From contig NW_025931704.1 in the NCBI RefSeq assembly GCF_000764305.2, positions 124,001-188,000 on the forward strand: a DNA stretch of 64,000 bases, in the 5' to 3' direction. The stretch comes from Hyalella azteca (taxonomy: Eukaryota; Arthropoda; Malacostraca; Amphipoda; Hyalellidae). Each line of letters starts with the position of its first letter. Within the stretch, counting starts at the first letter, position 1. The notes under the pieces were generated by a model. It did no database searches, was not told the origin of the DNA, and saw nothing but the letters and a program-made list of their open reading frames with translations. Positions 1 to 11,945 of the stretch are shown piece by piece. The position numbers and the translations under genes were made by a program.

Positions 1-529
1 TTAGGTTCTCAATATAGACATTCAAAAGTTTAGTATGATTGCAAACGGAATGTGTTAACTTATTTGATATTACATATTGTAAATAAATCTTTAGACATTA
101 TGAGAGCATTGGGAGGATGCAATCGTTAAATTGTTTTAAGAAAAGAAAATAAAATGTCACGCCAATAATCGTTAATGATGAATCTGTTGATTGTTTTCGT
201 AGTTGCGATTTGTGAAAACTATTACTTTTAGGCTTGAACTCCGAGGAAAATAAGCAAGAATTGCACATGAACGGTATCGGGCAAGAAAATGGTCTCTTCC
301 AAATTAGGTTTTGTTGAAGGCTGCTGTTCTTCTGTAATGAAGTGTTGCTGCAAATTTCCCACTACTGTATGTCAGACTACGAAGTTTAAGTAGGACCGAC
401 TCTGACGTCGGTGTTAGGTTCAGTATAATGAATGTGCCTAACTTGGATACCAAGAGGACTTTTGAATTGTTTCAGCTGCATTAGAACAAAGTGGTGAATA
501 GTTAACACCTGCAAAAAATGAAGTAAGGA
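1..529. other. No gene or element recognised
   Basis: AT-rich sequence without a convincing exon, RNA gene or element end. It leads into the degenerate array that starts near 530. Confidence 0.5.
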
Positions 530-965
530 TAGAAGTAATTGCCAGATTTGGATGGGTATTTGCTGGAGCAGGATTTGGATGAGCCGTACAATAGGATCTG
601 GATGGGTCGTTGAAATAGGATTTAATTGGGTATTTTAAATAGGAATTTGTTGGGTCGTTGACACAAAATTTGGATGGGACATTACAATTGGATTGGTGGC
701 TCAATATAAGAGGATATAGATGGGCCATTTAAACGGGATTCGGATTGGCAATTGAAATAGGATATGGATGGGTCATTTAAATGAAATTTTAATCGGCCAT
801 TGCAGCTGGATTTGGATGGCCCATTGTAACAGGATATAGATTGGCCATTTCAACGATATTTGGATCGGCAATTGCAACAGGATTTGGATGGGCCGCTATA
901 ATAGGATTTGGATGAACCATTACATTTGGAGTTGTAATGGTTGCTACAGGATATGGGTGGGTCTG
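530..965. repeat. Degenerate minisatellite, about 30-bp unit
   Basis: A unit built on GGATTTGGATGGGCCATT recurs about 14 times with heavy divergence. Open frames on the minus strand here only reflect a unit length divisible by three and are not taken as genes. Confidence 0.8.
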
Positions 966-3499
966 ATATGCCACCGTGAGCGATCCTCATTGTCCTCAAT
1001 CGCCTTCTTCTAATGCAAAGATAGCATTGAAGTAAAAAATTGGGAATTCAGAGAAATTTTCATAAAATTTTTTAAAAAAAATCAGGCGAGATTCGGAAGT
1101 TGCGCGTCTGATTCATGCCATGATTCGGAATTTGATTCATGCCTCGGAAGTTGTGCGTCTAATTCATATCACGCGTGTGTTTCATGCCATTAATTCGTTC
1201 ATTACGATGGTAATTAACACTCAGTTTTGAAAATAATTTCTTTCTCGTGAGTGCAGACAAGTCGACGTTACATGTCATGAATTTTACTTCAATTATGATA
1301 GAGTTTTCTTCGGCCAATTGCTGATCGCCATTCAGGCGTCCGTCATCCACGTGTATTGCACTACCCTCACAACCGCTTAGTTCTCAAAATGAACAAGCAC
1401 CTCACCAGGCTCGCGTTCAGTGGACTTTTCAACGCCATAAACGCATTTATATGCGACAATACCGGCATCCTTTCATTCATTTTCTATACTCCCAGACCCA
1501 GTCGCGTTCGCTCCTCAACTCATTGTCGCATTTCACTGCATTGACGCGGCCACGAGGCAGGACTTTTTAGCTCATTCTTTGCCTTAAACCCATGCAATAT
1601 CATGGTCTTGGATCGTAAACAGACGGGCTGCTGTCGTAGGTTTATCGTAAACAGAGCGAGGGTTCCAGTTGAAGGCAGGATGAGGTTTATGATTTGAGGA
1701 ACACAATTGAGCTCAGGGAGCATGATTATTTGCCTGAAGATTGCAGCATTATGAAGTCATTAGACAAAGTTTAGCATATGTGAAACAGCATCAACTCCCT
1801 ACGTCTTGCAAATGGTGGAGAAAAGAAATGAAATCCTTTTCTCGTGGCTAAAAGCGAAAAATAAGAAGATCAAATGGAGAAGTAATTATAATAATTTCAT
1901 TAAAGTCAAAGACTCATAATTACGGTTTTCTCAATAACTTATTGATACTTTCTCCTTTGTGGTTATGTATATCTGGGTACCACAAACCGTAATAATTTCC
2001 AATTCCTATAAACTATTGCAATCTTGTAAAAAATGTTTATTTTTATCAAGAAGCTTACAATTCTGATATAACAATTATCATTGAGAAAGTCAATGTAAAG
2101 GCTCGTCTAAATCAAATCTCTTAACAAAGACAGTTCGCCATGCATTCCACATGCCGACTGCAAGTCTTAATGATGAGTCAGTGAGCCATAACTCCAGATA
2201 CACTCGCGCCGCCAAGCCATGACTCGTTGTGCAATCGTGGGCATAGCAGCGAGATAATCACCTTCTCCTTAATGAGAAGCGCTTCACTCGCTCTGACTGA
2301 AGCGCTTCTCCTTAATGAGAAGCGCTTCACTCGCTCTGGCTGAAGCGCCTCACTCGCTCTACAAACTCTGGCTGCTCTGTCTGTTTGACTGGCAGCTCTG
2401 TTAGCTCTCGCCGACGAATGACACACGTGTAGAATTGCAGTCTCTTCTTGAAACTTTGAATGGTCTGTAAACCTGCCAGATATTATTGTCTGCATTTAAA
2501 CTGCGCTGCTTTTTAAACGTTTGTGAGCTTCCTAACACAGCGCGATAGATTTGTAATTTAATCAGTTGTGTCTGGTCCCTAAACTGTGAAGCAATACTGC
2601 AGTCCTGCGGGACTCTAATACAGCTCTCGTTCTAGCAATATATCTTCTGACTCGCTCTAGACTCCTGCGCTGAAAATGAATAAAAAATATCAGCTTAATT
2701 CGCCATTAAATTTTCTTTTTACTTCAAGTTGGATAAGTAATTAGGGTTTTAGATCATCACGGGCAATAGTACCGATGGCATCGCCATTAGGCAGATCGGC
2801 TCGGTAGTGAATCGTCAGAATTGATGGCGTTCGACGTAGCGAGAAGTTCAAGTTTTAATTAGGGACAAATCCTTAGATACAAAAACAATTTGAGTTCAAA
2901 GTTAACAAATACAGTAAAGCATTTTTTAAGAATATGGAAATTATTCGTGAATTGTTAGATGATTTCTTCATGTCTGGTTTGGCAAAATAAAGTCTGAACA
3001 TAAGATGAATTTAAAAAATAAAAAATTATTATATATAACATAGCGCCATATATGCATACATAGCACAAAGTCCAAATTCTAATGACAAACTCGAGCAATT
3101 CTAAAATATGAGATAAATTTGATTTTGCAATACTAAAATTTTATTATGAAGAAATGAATGGAGCCTTAAATTTATAGGATTGGTCTTAGCCTACAAAATA
3201 ATGAAAGAAGTATAAATTGAATGATATATTAGGTCATGTATATAATATTTTGAATCATACATATAAATAGTAACACCTCACTAAACATCTGCCATAGAAG
3301 TAATGTTAAATTAATGTTGTTTCAATGAAATCAACTTGTTATCAATGTCGATTCGAGATGTCATTTGCCTGGGAGGGCTAAATATTCGGAAGACATTTAT
3401 TAGATGAGGCAGCGAAATTTGCAATGAAATGCAAGTATTGATAGAATATAAAACATGCCGCAGTTAAACACATTCCTGAACATCGACACATTTGCACGC
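966..3499. other. Intergenic, with two small local repeats
   Basis: Near 1085-1180 a motif like GAAGTTGCGCGTCTGATTCA is repeated about three times. Near 2262-2362 a segment containing GAAGCGCTTCACTCGCTCTG is repeated two to three times. The rest is AT-rich and shows no exon with splice sites and no recognised protein family. Confidence 0.5.
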
Positions 3500-3682
3500 T
3501 TTTAGCGCATTTTCTCATTTATGGAAAAAATGCACTATTGTGCTCGCCATGTCCGTCTGTCTGTCTGTCTGTCTGTCCGTCCGTCCATCTGTCTGTCCGT
3601 CCGTCCGTGACCACAAGTTTTCGTCGACGAGAAAATGTGCTCTCTGTCACTCACTGCAGTGAGTACTGAGTTATATTTTTTT
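3500..3682 (+). repeat. Dispersed hairpin-ended repeat with GTCCGTCTG core, copy 1
   Basis: This is the first of three copies (others at 24286-24463 and 33605-33755). It opens with AGCGCATTTTCTC, which is repeated in inverted form, with one mismatch, on the far side of a CCGTC/CTGTC microsatellite core. A TCGTCGACGA palindrome and the 16-bp palindrome ACTCACTGCAGTGAGT follow, then a conserved GAGTTATATTTTTTT tail. No coding capacity is visible. The architecture resembles non-autonomous elements with a microsatellite core (mini-me/pearl type), but the family is not assigned. Confidence 0.85.
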
Positions 3683-3849
3683 CAATTTTAGATTCCACAT
3701 CTTTTGATGTTGTTTCGAGGAGTGTGCATTGAAAACACATCAAACGACTGTGGTCGGCGCGTATTGTGATCAAATAATAGGCATACTAAATAATAGACCT
3801 GTTAGATAGATAAATAAATAATAGACCTATTCTTTACTGACTGTAAACT

Positions 3850-4160
3850 TGCACTGGAAGTGCACGAAGCTTCAATAATAACACTGGAAGTGCACGAAGC
3901 TGCAATAATAACACTGGAAGTGCACGAAGCTGCAATAATAACACTGGAAGTGCACGAAGCTGCAATAATAACACTGGAAGTGCATGAAGCTGCAATAATA
4001 ACACTGGAAGTGCACGGAGATGCAATAATAACACTGGAAGTGCACGGAGATGCAATAATAACACTAGAAGTGCACGGAGATGCAATAATAACACGGGAAG
4101 TGCACGGAGCTGCAACAATAACACGGGAAGTGCACGGAGATGCAATAATAACACTGGAAA
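3850..4160. repeat. 30-bp minisatellite, about 10 copies
   Basis: The unit ACACTGGAAGTGCACGAAGC followed by TGCAATAATA is highly uniform. Because the unit is 30 bp and lacks stops in several frames, long open frames exist on both strands; I do not regard these as proteins. Confidence 0.95.
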
Positions 4161-5103
4161 CACCAGATTATGTTAAAGGTTATGTTCAACTGAAATTTTA
4201 GTTTTATTTCATTGAAGTATTCAATCAAGATGGAAATAAAGCTATTATTTCGCATACAATGTAAATAATGGGCGCCTGTTTTCGATTGCATTTTGCGTTG
4301 CATCATCGAGACAAAGTAACTGGTCGGAAGAAGTTCAGTTTTAAAGAGGCAGTTTCCGTAGCTTTATAGTGAGGCAATCCTGTATGTTAAATGCAAGGGT
4401 AATGAAGTAGTATGAGTGGTAACTGAGTTACACCAAGGCCAGCTTCCTAGAAGCTTCATCAAGGCCAAAGTATTTAGTCTGTAATTACCGGGACTGTCCA
4501 TGAGAAATTACCGTAAACGCATCAGTGTCAGTCTTTCGCTGACGAGAGGCAATGTCTTCGTGAGGTCATGGCTCACATGCAAGACGGTGAAGCTACCAAC
4601 AACCAAGAACAATATTTTTAGAAGACCTAACATCTTTCTATTGTAGAGTGAACAGAGTCTTCCGCAAGATCGGAATCCAAATCATAATAAGTCTGTAATC
4701 ATAAGATTCAAGATGTTTCCCTTTGTGTTGAAAACAGAATTTCACGTTGAAAAGCTTGCTGCTTCGAAGCACTAAGTCCTTAGTAAAAGTTTTAACGCTT
4801 TTAGACAAAGATAATGTTGTGTAAGTGAGCGCATGTGAAATAAAATCTTTGCCATTGGGCTGCCACTTACTCAACACACTACATGTTTTACGTTGCCTTG
4901 CTCTGAATTCTGAAATGCTCTGTAGACTTTATATACTCAATGTGTAAAACGCATGTATTTAATTGATACAAAATTTCCAAATTACATTTTCTAGTACCTG
5001 CTCAGTTGAGCGCCAAGCGTTCATGTGTCACAAGCCATTGCGTCAAATGTCTGACGCTTGATTTGTTCACTCTACGCACACGTCATTATTTCTTCACTCA
5101 AGC
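4161..5103. other. Intergenic, nothing recognised
   Basis: No exon, RNA or element end could be supported. Minus-strand open frames at 4064-4306 and 4638-4877 have no recognisable motif. Confidence 0.45.
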
Positions 5104-5446
5104 TATCGTATGACGTGCTCGTCATAAGGTCATTAAACGTGTAGCGTGCACCATCACATGACGTGCTGGTCGTAAGGTCATTAAGCGTGTAGCGTGCAGC
5201 CGTCATATGACGCGCTGGTCATAAGGTCATTAAGCGTGTAGCGTGCACCATCATATGACGTGCTGGTCGTAAGGTCATTAAGCGTGTAGCGTGCAGGCAT
5301 CACATGACGTGCTGGTCGTAAGGTCATTAAGCGTGTAGCGTGCAGGCATCGCATGACGTGCTGGTCGTAAGGTCATTAAGCGTGTAGCGTGCAGCCATCG
5401 CATGACGTGCTGGTCGTAAGGCCATTAATGCGTGTAGCGTGCAGGC
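5104..5446. repeat. 49-bp minisatellite, about 7 copies
   Basis: The unit contains CATGACGTGCTGGTCGTAAG and GTCATTAAGCGTGTAGCGTG. The copies are near-identical, suggesting recent amplification or homogenisation. Confidence 0.95.
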
Positions 5447-5959
5447 AATAGCCTTTGTACCGTTGCATGCTCACATCAGTGGACTTTAGAGTGATGGATT
5501 TTCCTGACAGTGTGAGGTGACAGGAATTCAAGTGAAGGTACCAGTGCGGCCAACGGAGGGAAGCAAGGGGTGCAGCGAATTTCTGTTCATAAAATTTTCA
5601 ATTTTCTAGATACCTAACATAATTTTAGTAAACATTAGCAGGTTGCCGGTTCAATAAACTCCACAATCACAATAGCACCAAAATAATTTCTTCCCTCTGA
5701 ATTTCCGAAATGAAAATGAACGAAACGAAGACATCATAAACGAAAATATTTCAATGACATTCGTGTCATATAACAGAGAAATTCGTATCATATTTCAAAG
5801 AAATTCATGTCATATTGCAATGGCATTTATGGCATTATAAGGAATATTGCCGGCATGGCAACTGCGGCTCAAACAGGCTGCGGATATACCTTAATTTCAT
5901 TTAATTTTAGCATCAATACGAAATGTATCGTACACTTAGTGGCATAATTACAAGTCGCG

Positions 5960-6056
5960 GCCGATTTCTTGTCTGCGATTGGTGGATTTAGCATGATAAG
6001 CTAAACCCACCAGTCGTTGGCTGATGGCGTTACGAACTAGAACTTTTTTGGATAGT
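5960..6056. mobile_element. Possible divergent MITE copy (same family as 37058-37265)
   Basis: It shares CTTGTC, GATTGGTGGATTT, TTGGCTGATG and TTACGA in the same order as the copies at 37058 and 44421. Inside is a short hairpin made of GGTGGATTTAGC and GCTAAACCCACC. The terminal repeats are not clear, so this is a tentative assignment. Confidence 0.4.
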
Positions 6057-6195
6057 TCGGTCACTAGTGAAAATGTGGTGACTACTTACAAGCGTACGTT
6101 GCGCTCTAATCCGTACACACGTGAGATACTTAAATCTCAAGTGTGAAGTCCGTAGAATTTTGACATACTCCACCTGCTTGCTAAAATATATACAT

Positions 6196-6350
6196 ACCTA
6201 TACGATTAGATCCTTCTTATTGGAAACAAAACCATTTGGTGAAAATACGCATTGATACGTTTAAATCATTCTTGTTTTAAACAAAACCATTTGGTGAAAA
6301 TACTCATTGATACGAATAAATCCTTCATGTTGGAAACAAAACCATTTTAT
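6196..6350. repeat. About 56-bp tandem repeat, three copies
   Basis: Three diverged copies contain GGAAACAAAACCATTTGGTG and ATTGATACG. The flanks up to 7257 show no recognised feature. Confidence 0.75.
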
Positions 6351-7257
6351 GTTATGAAAATAGGATAAGCACAGTATGAGAAAACAGCAATTACGCCTTC
6401 AGCTGGATTAAGCAAGTCCAAACCTCTAGGATCTTATATGAACTCAGTAATTGAGTCGTTTGAGCGAGAGTCAGATTTTAACAAACACCAGTCAAATGCC
6501 AAGCGAAAAAAGTTGATTTCCCTGCATTATACACTTATCGCACATCAAATTATTCATCAATAGCATGGCTAAACTCGATCAATTTATACGGAAATGATCA
6601 CAACTCACTGGACGCTGACATGTAAATCAAAGTTTCAAAGAAAGTTATTATAATATTTATGCAAGTATTTGAAGACAAGTTTATGATAAGTAGATTAAAC
6701 ACCACTTTATTTCATCGCACTTAATTAATTATCGTGTCTAAAAGTTAACAGGTCGATAATAAAAACACACAGAAATGTTGGAACGATTTACAAGCCGTGA
6801 GCTAGACTGGCGCAAGCACACAGAGACACAACCCTCCTCAACGACGTCCTGAAGGCCACTGAGGCGTAAGAGATTTTGTCACTAAGCAACTCTAAATTAA
6901 AAGAGAAATAAATCACTGTAAGAACGTAATACGGATAATTTCATGCAAGGTTTCTACGCCCTGTAGGGACTTCTGAGCAACAGTCTGGGATATTTTTTTA
7001 CTGTATGAACGTTTAAAGTTACGAGAAATTCATGTCACTCAATTACAGTAAAAACATGCATTTCAAGTTAATACCAACAGAACAAAGAGTTTTTATTGCT
7101 AATAGTTAACCACTCACGTACTTTTTCATACATACGAAAAATTTAGCTAATTTTAATACCGAATTTTTGGATGAATGGGAAAACTCTTTTAATTGCATGA
7201 ATTCTTTGCTCTTCCTGACATGAATCGCTTAGTTTGTTGTGTATTGGAGAAGCGACA

Positions 7258-7518
7258 GGATGTTGGTGCGTCTGTGTGATGGTTTACTGGTGATGAGACA
7301 GGATGTTGGTGCGCGTGTGTGATGGTTTACTGGTGATGAGACAGGAAAATGGTGCGCGTGTGTGATGGTTTACTGGTGATGAGACAGGACGTTGGTGCGC
7401 CTGTGTGATGGTTTACTGGTGATGAGACAAGATGTTGGTGCGCCTGTGTGATGGTTTACTGGTGATGAGACAAGATGTTGGTGCGCCTGTGTGATGGTTT
7501 AATGGTGATGAGACAGGA
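7258..7518. repeat. 43-bp minisatellite running into an assembly gap
   Basis: The unit contains GATGGTTTACTGGTGATGAG followed by ACAGGATGTTGG, in six copies. The array ends at the 62-N gap, and a weakly similar stretch follows the gap, so the true array is probably longer than assembled. Confidence 0.95.
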
Positions 7519-7580
7519 NNNNNNNNNNNNNNNNNNNNNNNNNNNNNNNNNNNNNNNNNNNNNNNNNNNNNNNNNNNNNN
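7519..7580. other. Assembly gap (62 N)
   Basis: A run of N lies within the 43-bp array. Open frames spanning it are meaningless. From 7581 to 8339 I see only AT-rich sequence and short CGGCCATAA-like motifs. Confidence 0.99.
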
Positions 7581-8339
7581 GGACGTTGGCGCACCGGCGC
7601 GATGTAGTCATGACCTCTAAGGCATCACAACGATGGCGGGGCACGCTATCCTCGACCATAAATCAACAGTAATGAGGCAGCAAGAGCGTCGTGCCGGCCA
7701 TAATACGGCCATAACGCGGCCGTAAGGGAGCCTACCGGGCTTTAGCCGCAAGCGCGGATTATATGCTGAAATATGGGGAGATGGAGAAATATTAGTATAT
7801 CGTCTTCATATATATTTAATTTTAAATTTTTTTCATAATGTGAAAGAAAAATTCAAATTTTCTACTTAAAAAAAAAATACAATATGTTACAGTGACGAAC
7901 CAATCTAAACACTCCAACTTTATATTCGAAATGTTTTTATTCAGGAGGCAATAATAAGGGACCATAAACGTCAAAAATCGAAAAAAGTTTTTTATTTTTG
8001 GACTCATTTGGAGCTCAGCTTATAGTTTTTTGACTCATTTTGTAGCTGCGAAAAAGGCGCAGCTATTGTTATCAAACGTATCGTAATGTGAGGCTTTGAA
8101 TTAGCTCTACAAATAGATTTTGTATTTCTAAATACCAGTCCATGTCCTGCATGAAGAATATATTTTGCATTGTTAGAATATACTTTACATTATATATTTA
8201 CTCTATATACTTTATATATAAGTTGTTAGTTTCTCTGTACAATTGTTTTCTCCGCCAAGTTTTCCAGAACCTGGAGAGTCGCCAGGATTTCCTCCGGCAG
8301 GCGTCATTGGCTGCTAGGAATTTGGGAACTTCGTAGGCG

Positions 8340-8545
8340 ATGCATTGGCAGACTCTGGCCAGAACATTGGCAGACTCTGGCCAGAACATTGGCAGACTCT
8401 GGCCAGAACATTGGCAGACTCTGGTCAGCACATTGGCAGACTCTGGCTAGCGCATTGGCAGATTCTGTCCAGCACATTGGCAGACTCTGGCTAGCGCATT
8501 GGCAGACTCTGGTCAGCACATTGACAGACTCTGGCAGGCACCCGA
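8340..8545. repeat. 22-bp minisatellite, about 9 copies
   Basis: The unit is CATTGGCAGACTCTGGCCAG plus two bases, with variants at the CCAG/TCAG/CTAG positions. Open frames on both strands are products of the repetition. Confidence 0.95.
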
Positions 8546-8749
8546 AATGCTGTTGTTTGTTGCTCATCAATTAATTCATGCGAGATAAAGTCAATAAGAG
8601 CGGACTGCTCGGAGCAACGCCTCTGTTTGGCAAAAACGCTGTGGTCTGGCAGTGAGGCAGGATCCTGATGAAATGTTTTTTTCACGCACAACTTAAGCTC
8701 CAATTAAAACAGAAGATCTTTCTGTCTAAGAAATTTCGTAATGAAAGAA

Positions 8750-9250
8750 AACTTTTTCTCATGCAGACAAGGCTCGCCTGTCAGCGGTAATCCGTTTGAG
8801 AAAATTGCACTACTCTGGAAGAAAATCATCACTCTGGCAAAACCGCTTTGTTTGTCAGAGGAAATTTCTTCTGGCAGACTAGCATCACTCTGGCAAGAGG
8901 TGATAAGTTTGTCAGAGAAGCATCGCTTGTGCAGAAAAACTTCGCTCTGAACGAGAATACCTTATCTCTTGCGGAGAAGCCTCGCTCTGTCACAGATCCT
9001 TTGCTGTATTGAGAGCTGTACTCGGTCAAATATGGTTTGCTCTGGCAGAGAAGCACCTGGCTGTCAGAAAAGATTCACTCTGGAAGATGAGCTATGATCT
9101 GTAAGAAAAATTTCGCTCTGTAAGAAGAGCTTCGCTCTGTAAGAAGAGCTACACTCTCTAAGAACAGCTTCGTTCTGTAAGAAAAACTACACTCTGTAAG
9201 AAGAGATACACTCTGTAAGAAGAGCTACACTCTGTAAGAACAGCTTCGAC
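8750..9250. repeat. Degenerate 19-20-bp repeat field
   Basis: Motifs such as CTTCGCTCTGTAAGAAGAG recur. They are regular between 9090 and 9245 and strongly decayed to the left. The decay gradient suggests an old array with a younger right end. Confidence 0.75.
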
Positions 9251-9394
9251 ATTCTGTCAGTATAGTTTTGCCCCGCGAGAGAAGCACCAGCGGTGCAGCA
9301 GGAAGTGTTGGCTTCGTATGGCTTCCTCGTCACGTGAACAGAGCCTCCGAGCGGCCCAGCTTTGGGATCTGGTGATGGAAATAACAAACAGACG

Positions 9395-9500
9395 GCATAT
9401 AAACACGGCACTAGTGCGGCATAAATACGGTATTAATACGGTTATAATACGGTATTAATGTGGCGTTGATACGGCGTTAACTCGGTATTAGTATGTCATT
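9395..9500. repeat. Short degenerate repeat of GGTATTAATACGG type
   Basis: Overlapping motifs such as ATACGGTATTAATACGG recur with variation over about 100 bp. Similar CGGCCATAA motifs occur near 7690. Confidence 0.55.
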
Positions 9501-9989
9501 CATTCATCTGGCACTGTTGTAGCATTAATGATTTTTGAGAGGAAACGAAAGTGATGTTGAGTATTATAGTGCATTATATCTGTAATTAAAGATAATTTGA
9601 ATATCTTGAATATATATTAACCTAGTTTATTAGGAACAAATAGAGATAACTTTCATTATGGATCATGAACAGGATGTATTTCCTAGCTTCTTATTCCGGG
9701 AAATTAGACAGTGTCGTAGAATCTTATTATTAGCAGAAAATCTCACAATAATCCTTAATATGTTTAATAAATAACAAATTCAGCAACTTTTCGACAAAAT
9801 AAAACAGAGTGTCATTGATTTTTCAGAAACTTTATAGTTAAAAATATCAGTATTTGCAGCTCCACATTACATAAAAAAAATTTCAGTCTAGGAAAATTAT
9901 ACAGATAAAACGATAGAAAAGGCGAGAGCAATAACGGAAAGCAGGAAACTTACACTTAAAAATTTAGGTTTGGGAGAGTAGTTGGAATT

Positions 9990-10151
9990 AAAGTTGGAAC
10001 TGTCATCATAGATGTTGGAATTAAATCATATTGAATTAAAGTTGGAACTGTCATCATAGATGTTGGAATTAAATTATATGAAACTAAAGTTGGAAGTGCC
10101 ATCATAGATGTTGGAATTAAATTGTATTGATTTAAAGTTGGAACTGATGTC
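9990..10151. repeat. 48-bp minisatellite, about 3.3 copies
   Basis: The unit begins AAAGTTGGAACTGTCATCAT and continues with GATGTTGGAATTAAAT. Three full copies and a partial fourth are visible. Confidence 0.9.
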
Positions 10152-10791
10152 AGAGTTATATTATATGCAATTATTTTGCATATATATTTCATATTCATAT
10201 TTATATTTTCATGTTTCATTTCCTTAATGAAATTGAATTATATTCCATTAACGTTGGAACGGTTCCCGTGCAAACTTCAGCGTCCACTTCCATCCATTTG
10301 GGGTGAGAAAATTGTTTTTTTTTGTTAGCTTTAAATTACTAAAGAGAATTTCTTTCGTCATTTAGCCCTGCAAAAGATAATTGGATTACATTACCGACGA
10401 ATTAAATATTTCGCTCATTTGCTGGGAGTTGCGGGAACAAGCGAATGCTTGGCTGTATTGCTCGTAGGGTAAATTTAAATACTAGTACCAGAATTTTCAT
10501 TATTATTACAATACTTTGCAGGACTCTTCTCAGAATAATTTGTGTCATTACATTTGTAATACTCGGAAACATTAACTTTCTAATAGCGGGCTTCATCAAT
10601 AACCTAATAATCTTCAATGAATACAAATTGGGTAGTAATAATATCACGTAAAAAAAGTATTAAACGCCTCTGAACCTTAAAGAGGCAAGTAAATTTTCAT
10701 TATAAGTGAAATTTGTTGAATAACTGCTGAATGAAAATTCACGTACCAATTATAAAAAATTTTCAGAATTGAAAAGCTTGAAATTAGTCTC

Positions 10792-10940
10792 ACACATGAA
10801 TAGTAACTACGACGCCAACCGTGAATGATTAACACAACGTCATTCATGAATAGTAAATACAACTTCACACATGGATGGTTAACATTACGCCACACATGAA
10901 TGGTTAACATAGCGCTAAACATGAATGGTTAACACTAGCC
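10792..10940. repeat. About 26-bp degenerate repeat
   Basis: The motif CACACATGAATGGTTAACA recurs five to six times with substitutions. The stretch between 10152 and 10791 has no feature I can name. Confidence 0.75.
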
Positions 10941-11562
10941 ATAATGCTATGACTGCTGATGGATAATCACTAGACGAATGATATGATGGAAAAGCATAAT
11001 GATACATATATATTATGGTATTTTGGAACAAAATGATCATATATTGATCAATATTGAATGTTCTAATTCCACGCAAATTGCAGAGGTCAGAAGTACTGTA
11101 AATGAACAATAAAAAAAGTACAAACTTTTATCCAAATAATCATGTCTCACCGTTACTTCAATATTGACGACTACGTCGCCGAGTGGCTGCCTTAATAAAA
11201 TATTTAAATACAAGTGAATTGCTATGGAATAATTTATGCCGCTGATGTCAATCATTCGTTTTCAGTATAGCTGAGATTTTTAGCCTGCCTTGCAACACTA
11301 TTTCCTTACATTAATGAAGGCACAAAGGAACAAATGGGACAAAATGGATAAAACTAATGGCGCTTCTGAAGTAGGTTATTAGTGATTTTAAAATAGACTC
11401 ATTTTCTTCGAATTAAAATCATTTGCTGCTAATAAGAAATAAAAATCCACTATTAGCCACAATGGCACTCATGAAATATAGTTAGCACACAACTTAAGAC
11501 ACATTCGCCACGTACGGAAGCAGTACAACACAGAGAGTTGATACCGTATTTGGTGCAGATGA

Positions 11563-11945
11563 GCAGCACGGAATAAGGGCCATTGTACATGTTCAAATTA
11601 TTACAGTACTGCAATAAGGCATCGTGGAATAAAGGCCATTGCACATGTTCAACTTTTTATAGTAGTTCAATAAGTCATCGTGGAATAAGGGCCGTTGTAC
11701 ATGTTCAACTTTTTATAGTAGTTCAATAAGGCATCGTGGAATAAAGGCCATTGTACATGCTCAACTTATTACAGTAGTTCAATAAGTCATCGTGAAATAA
11801 AGGCCATTGCACATGTTCAAATTATTACAGTAATGCAATAAGGCATCGTGGAATAAAGGCCATTGTACATGTTCAATTTATTACAGTAGTACAATAAGGC
11901 ATCATGAAGAAAGGATCATTGTACATGTTCAAATTATTGCAGTGG
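11563..11945. repeat. 56-bp minisatellite, about 7 copies
   Basis: The unit contains ATCGTGGAATAAAGGCCATT and ACATGTTCAA. Copies differ by scattered substitutions. Confidence 0.95.

Noticed and set aside
3834..4201. Long open frames on both strands across the 30-bp array
   Set aside because: They arise from a 30-bp stop-free unit; no start context, no non-repeat domain.
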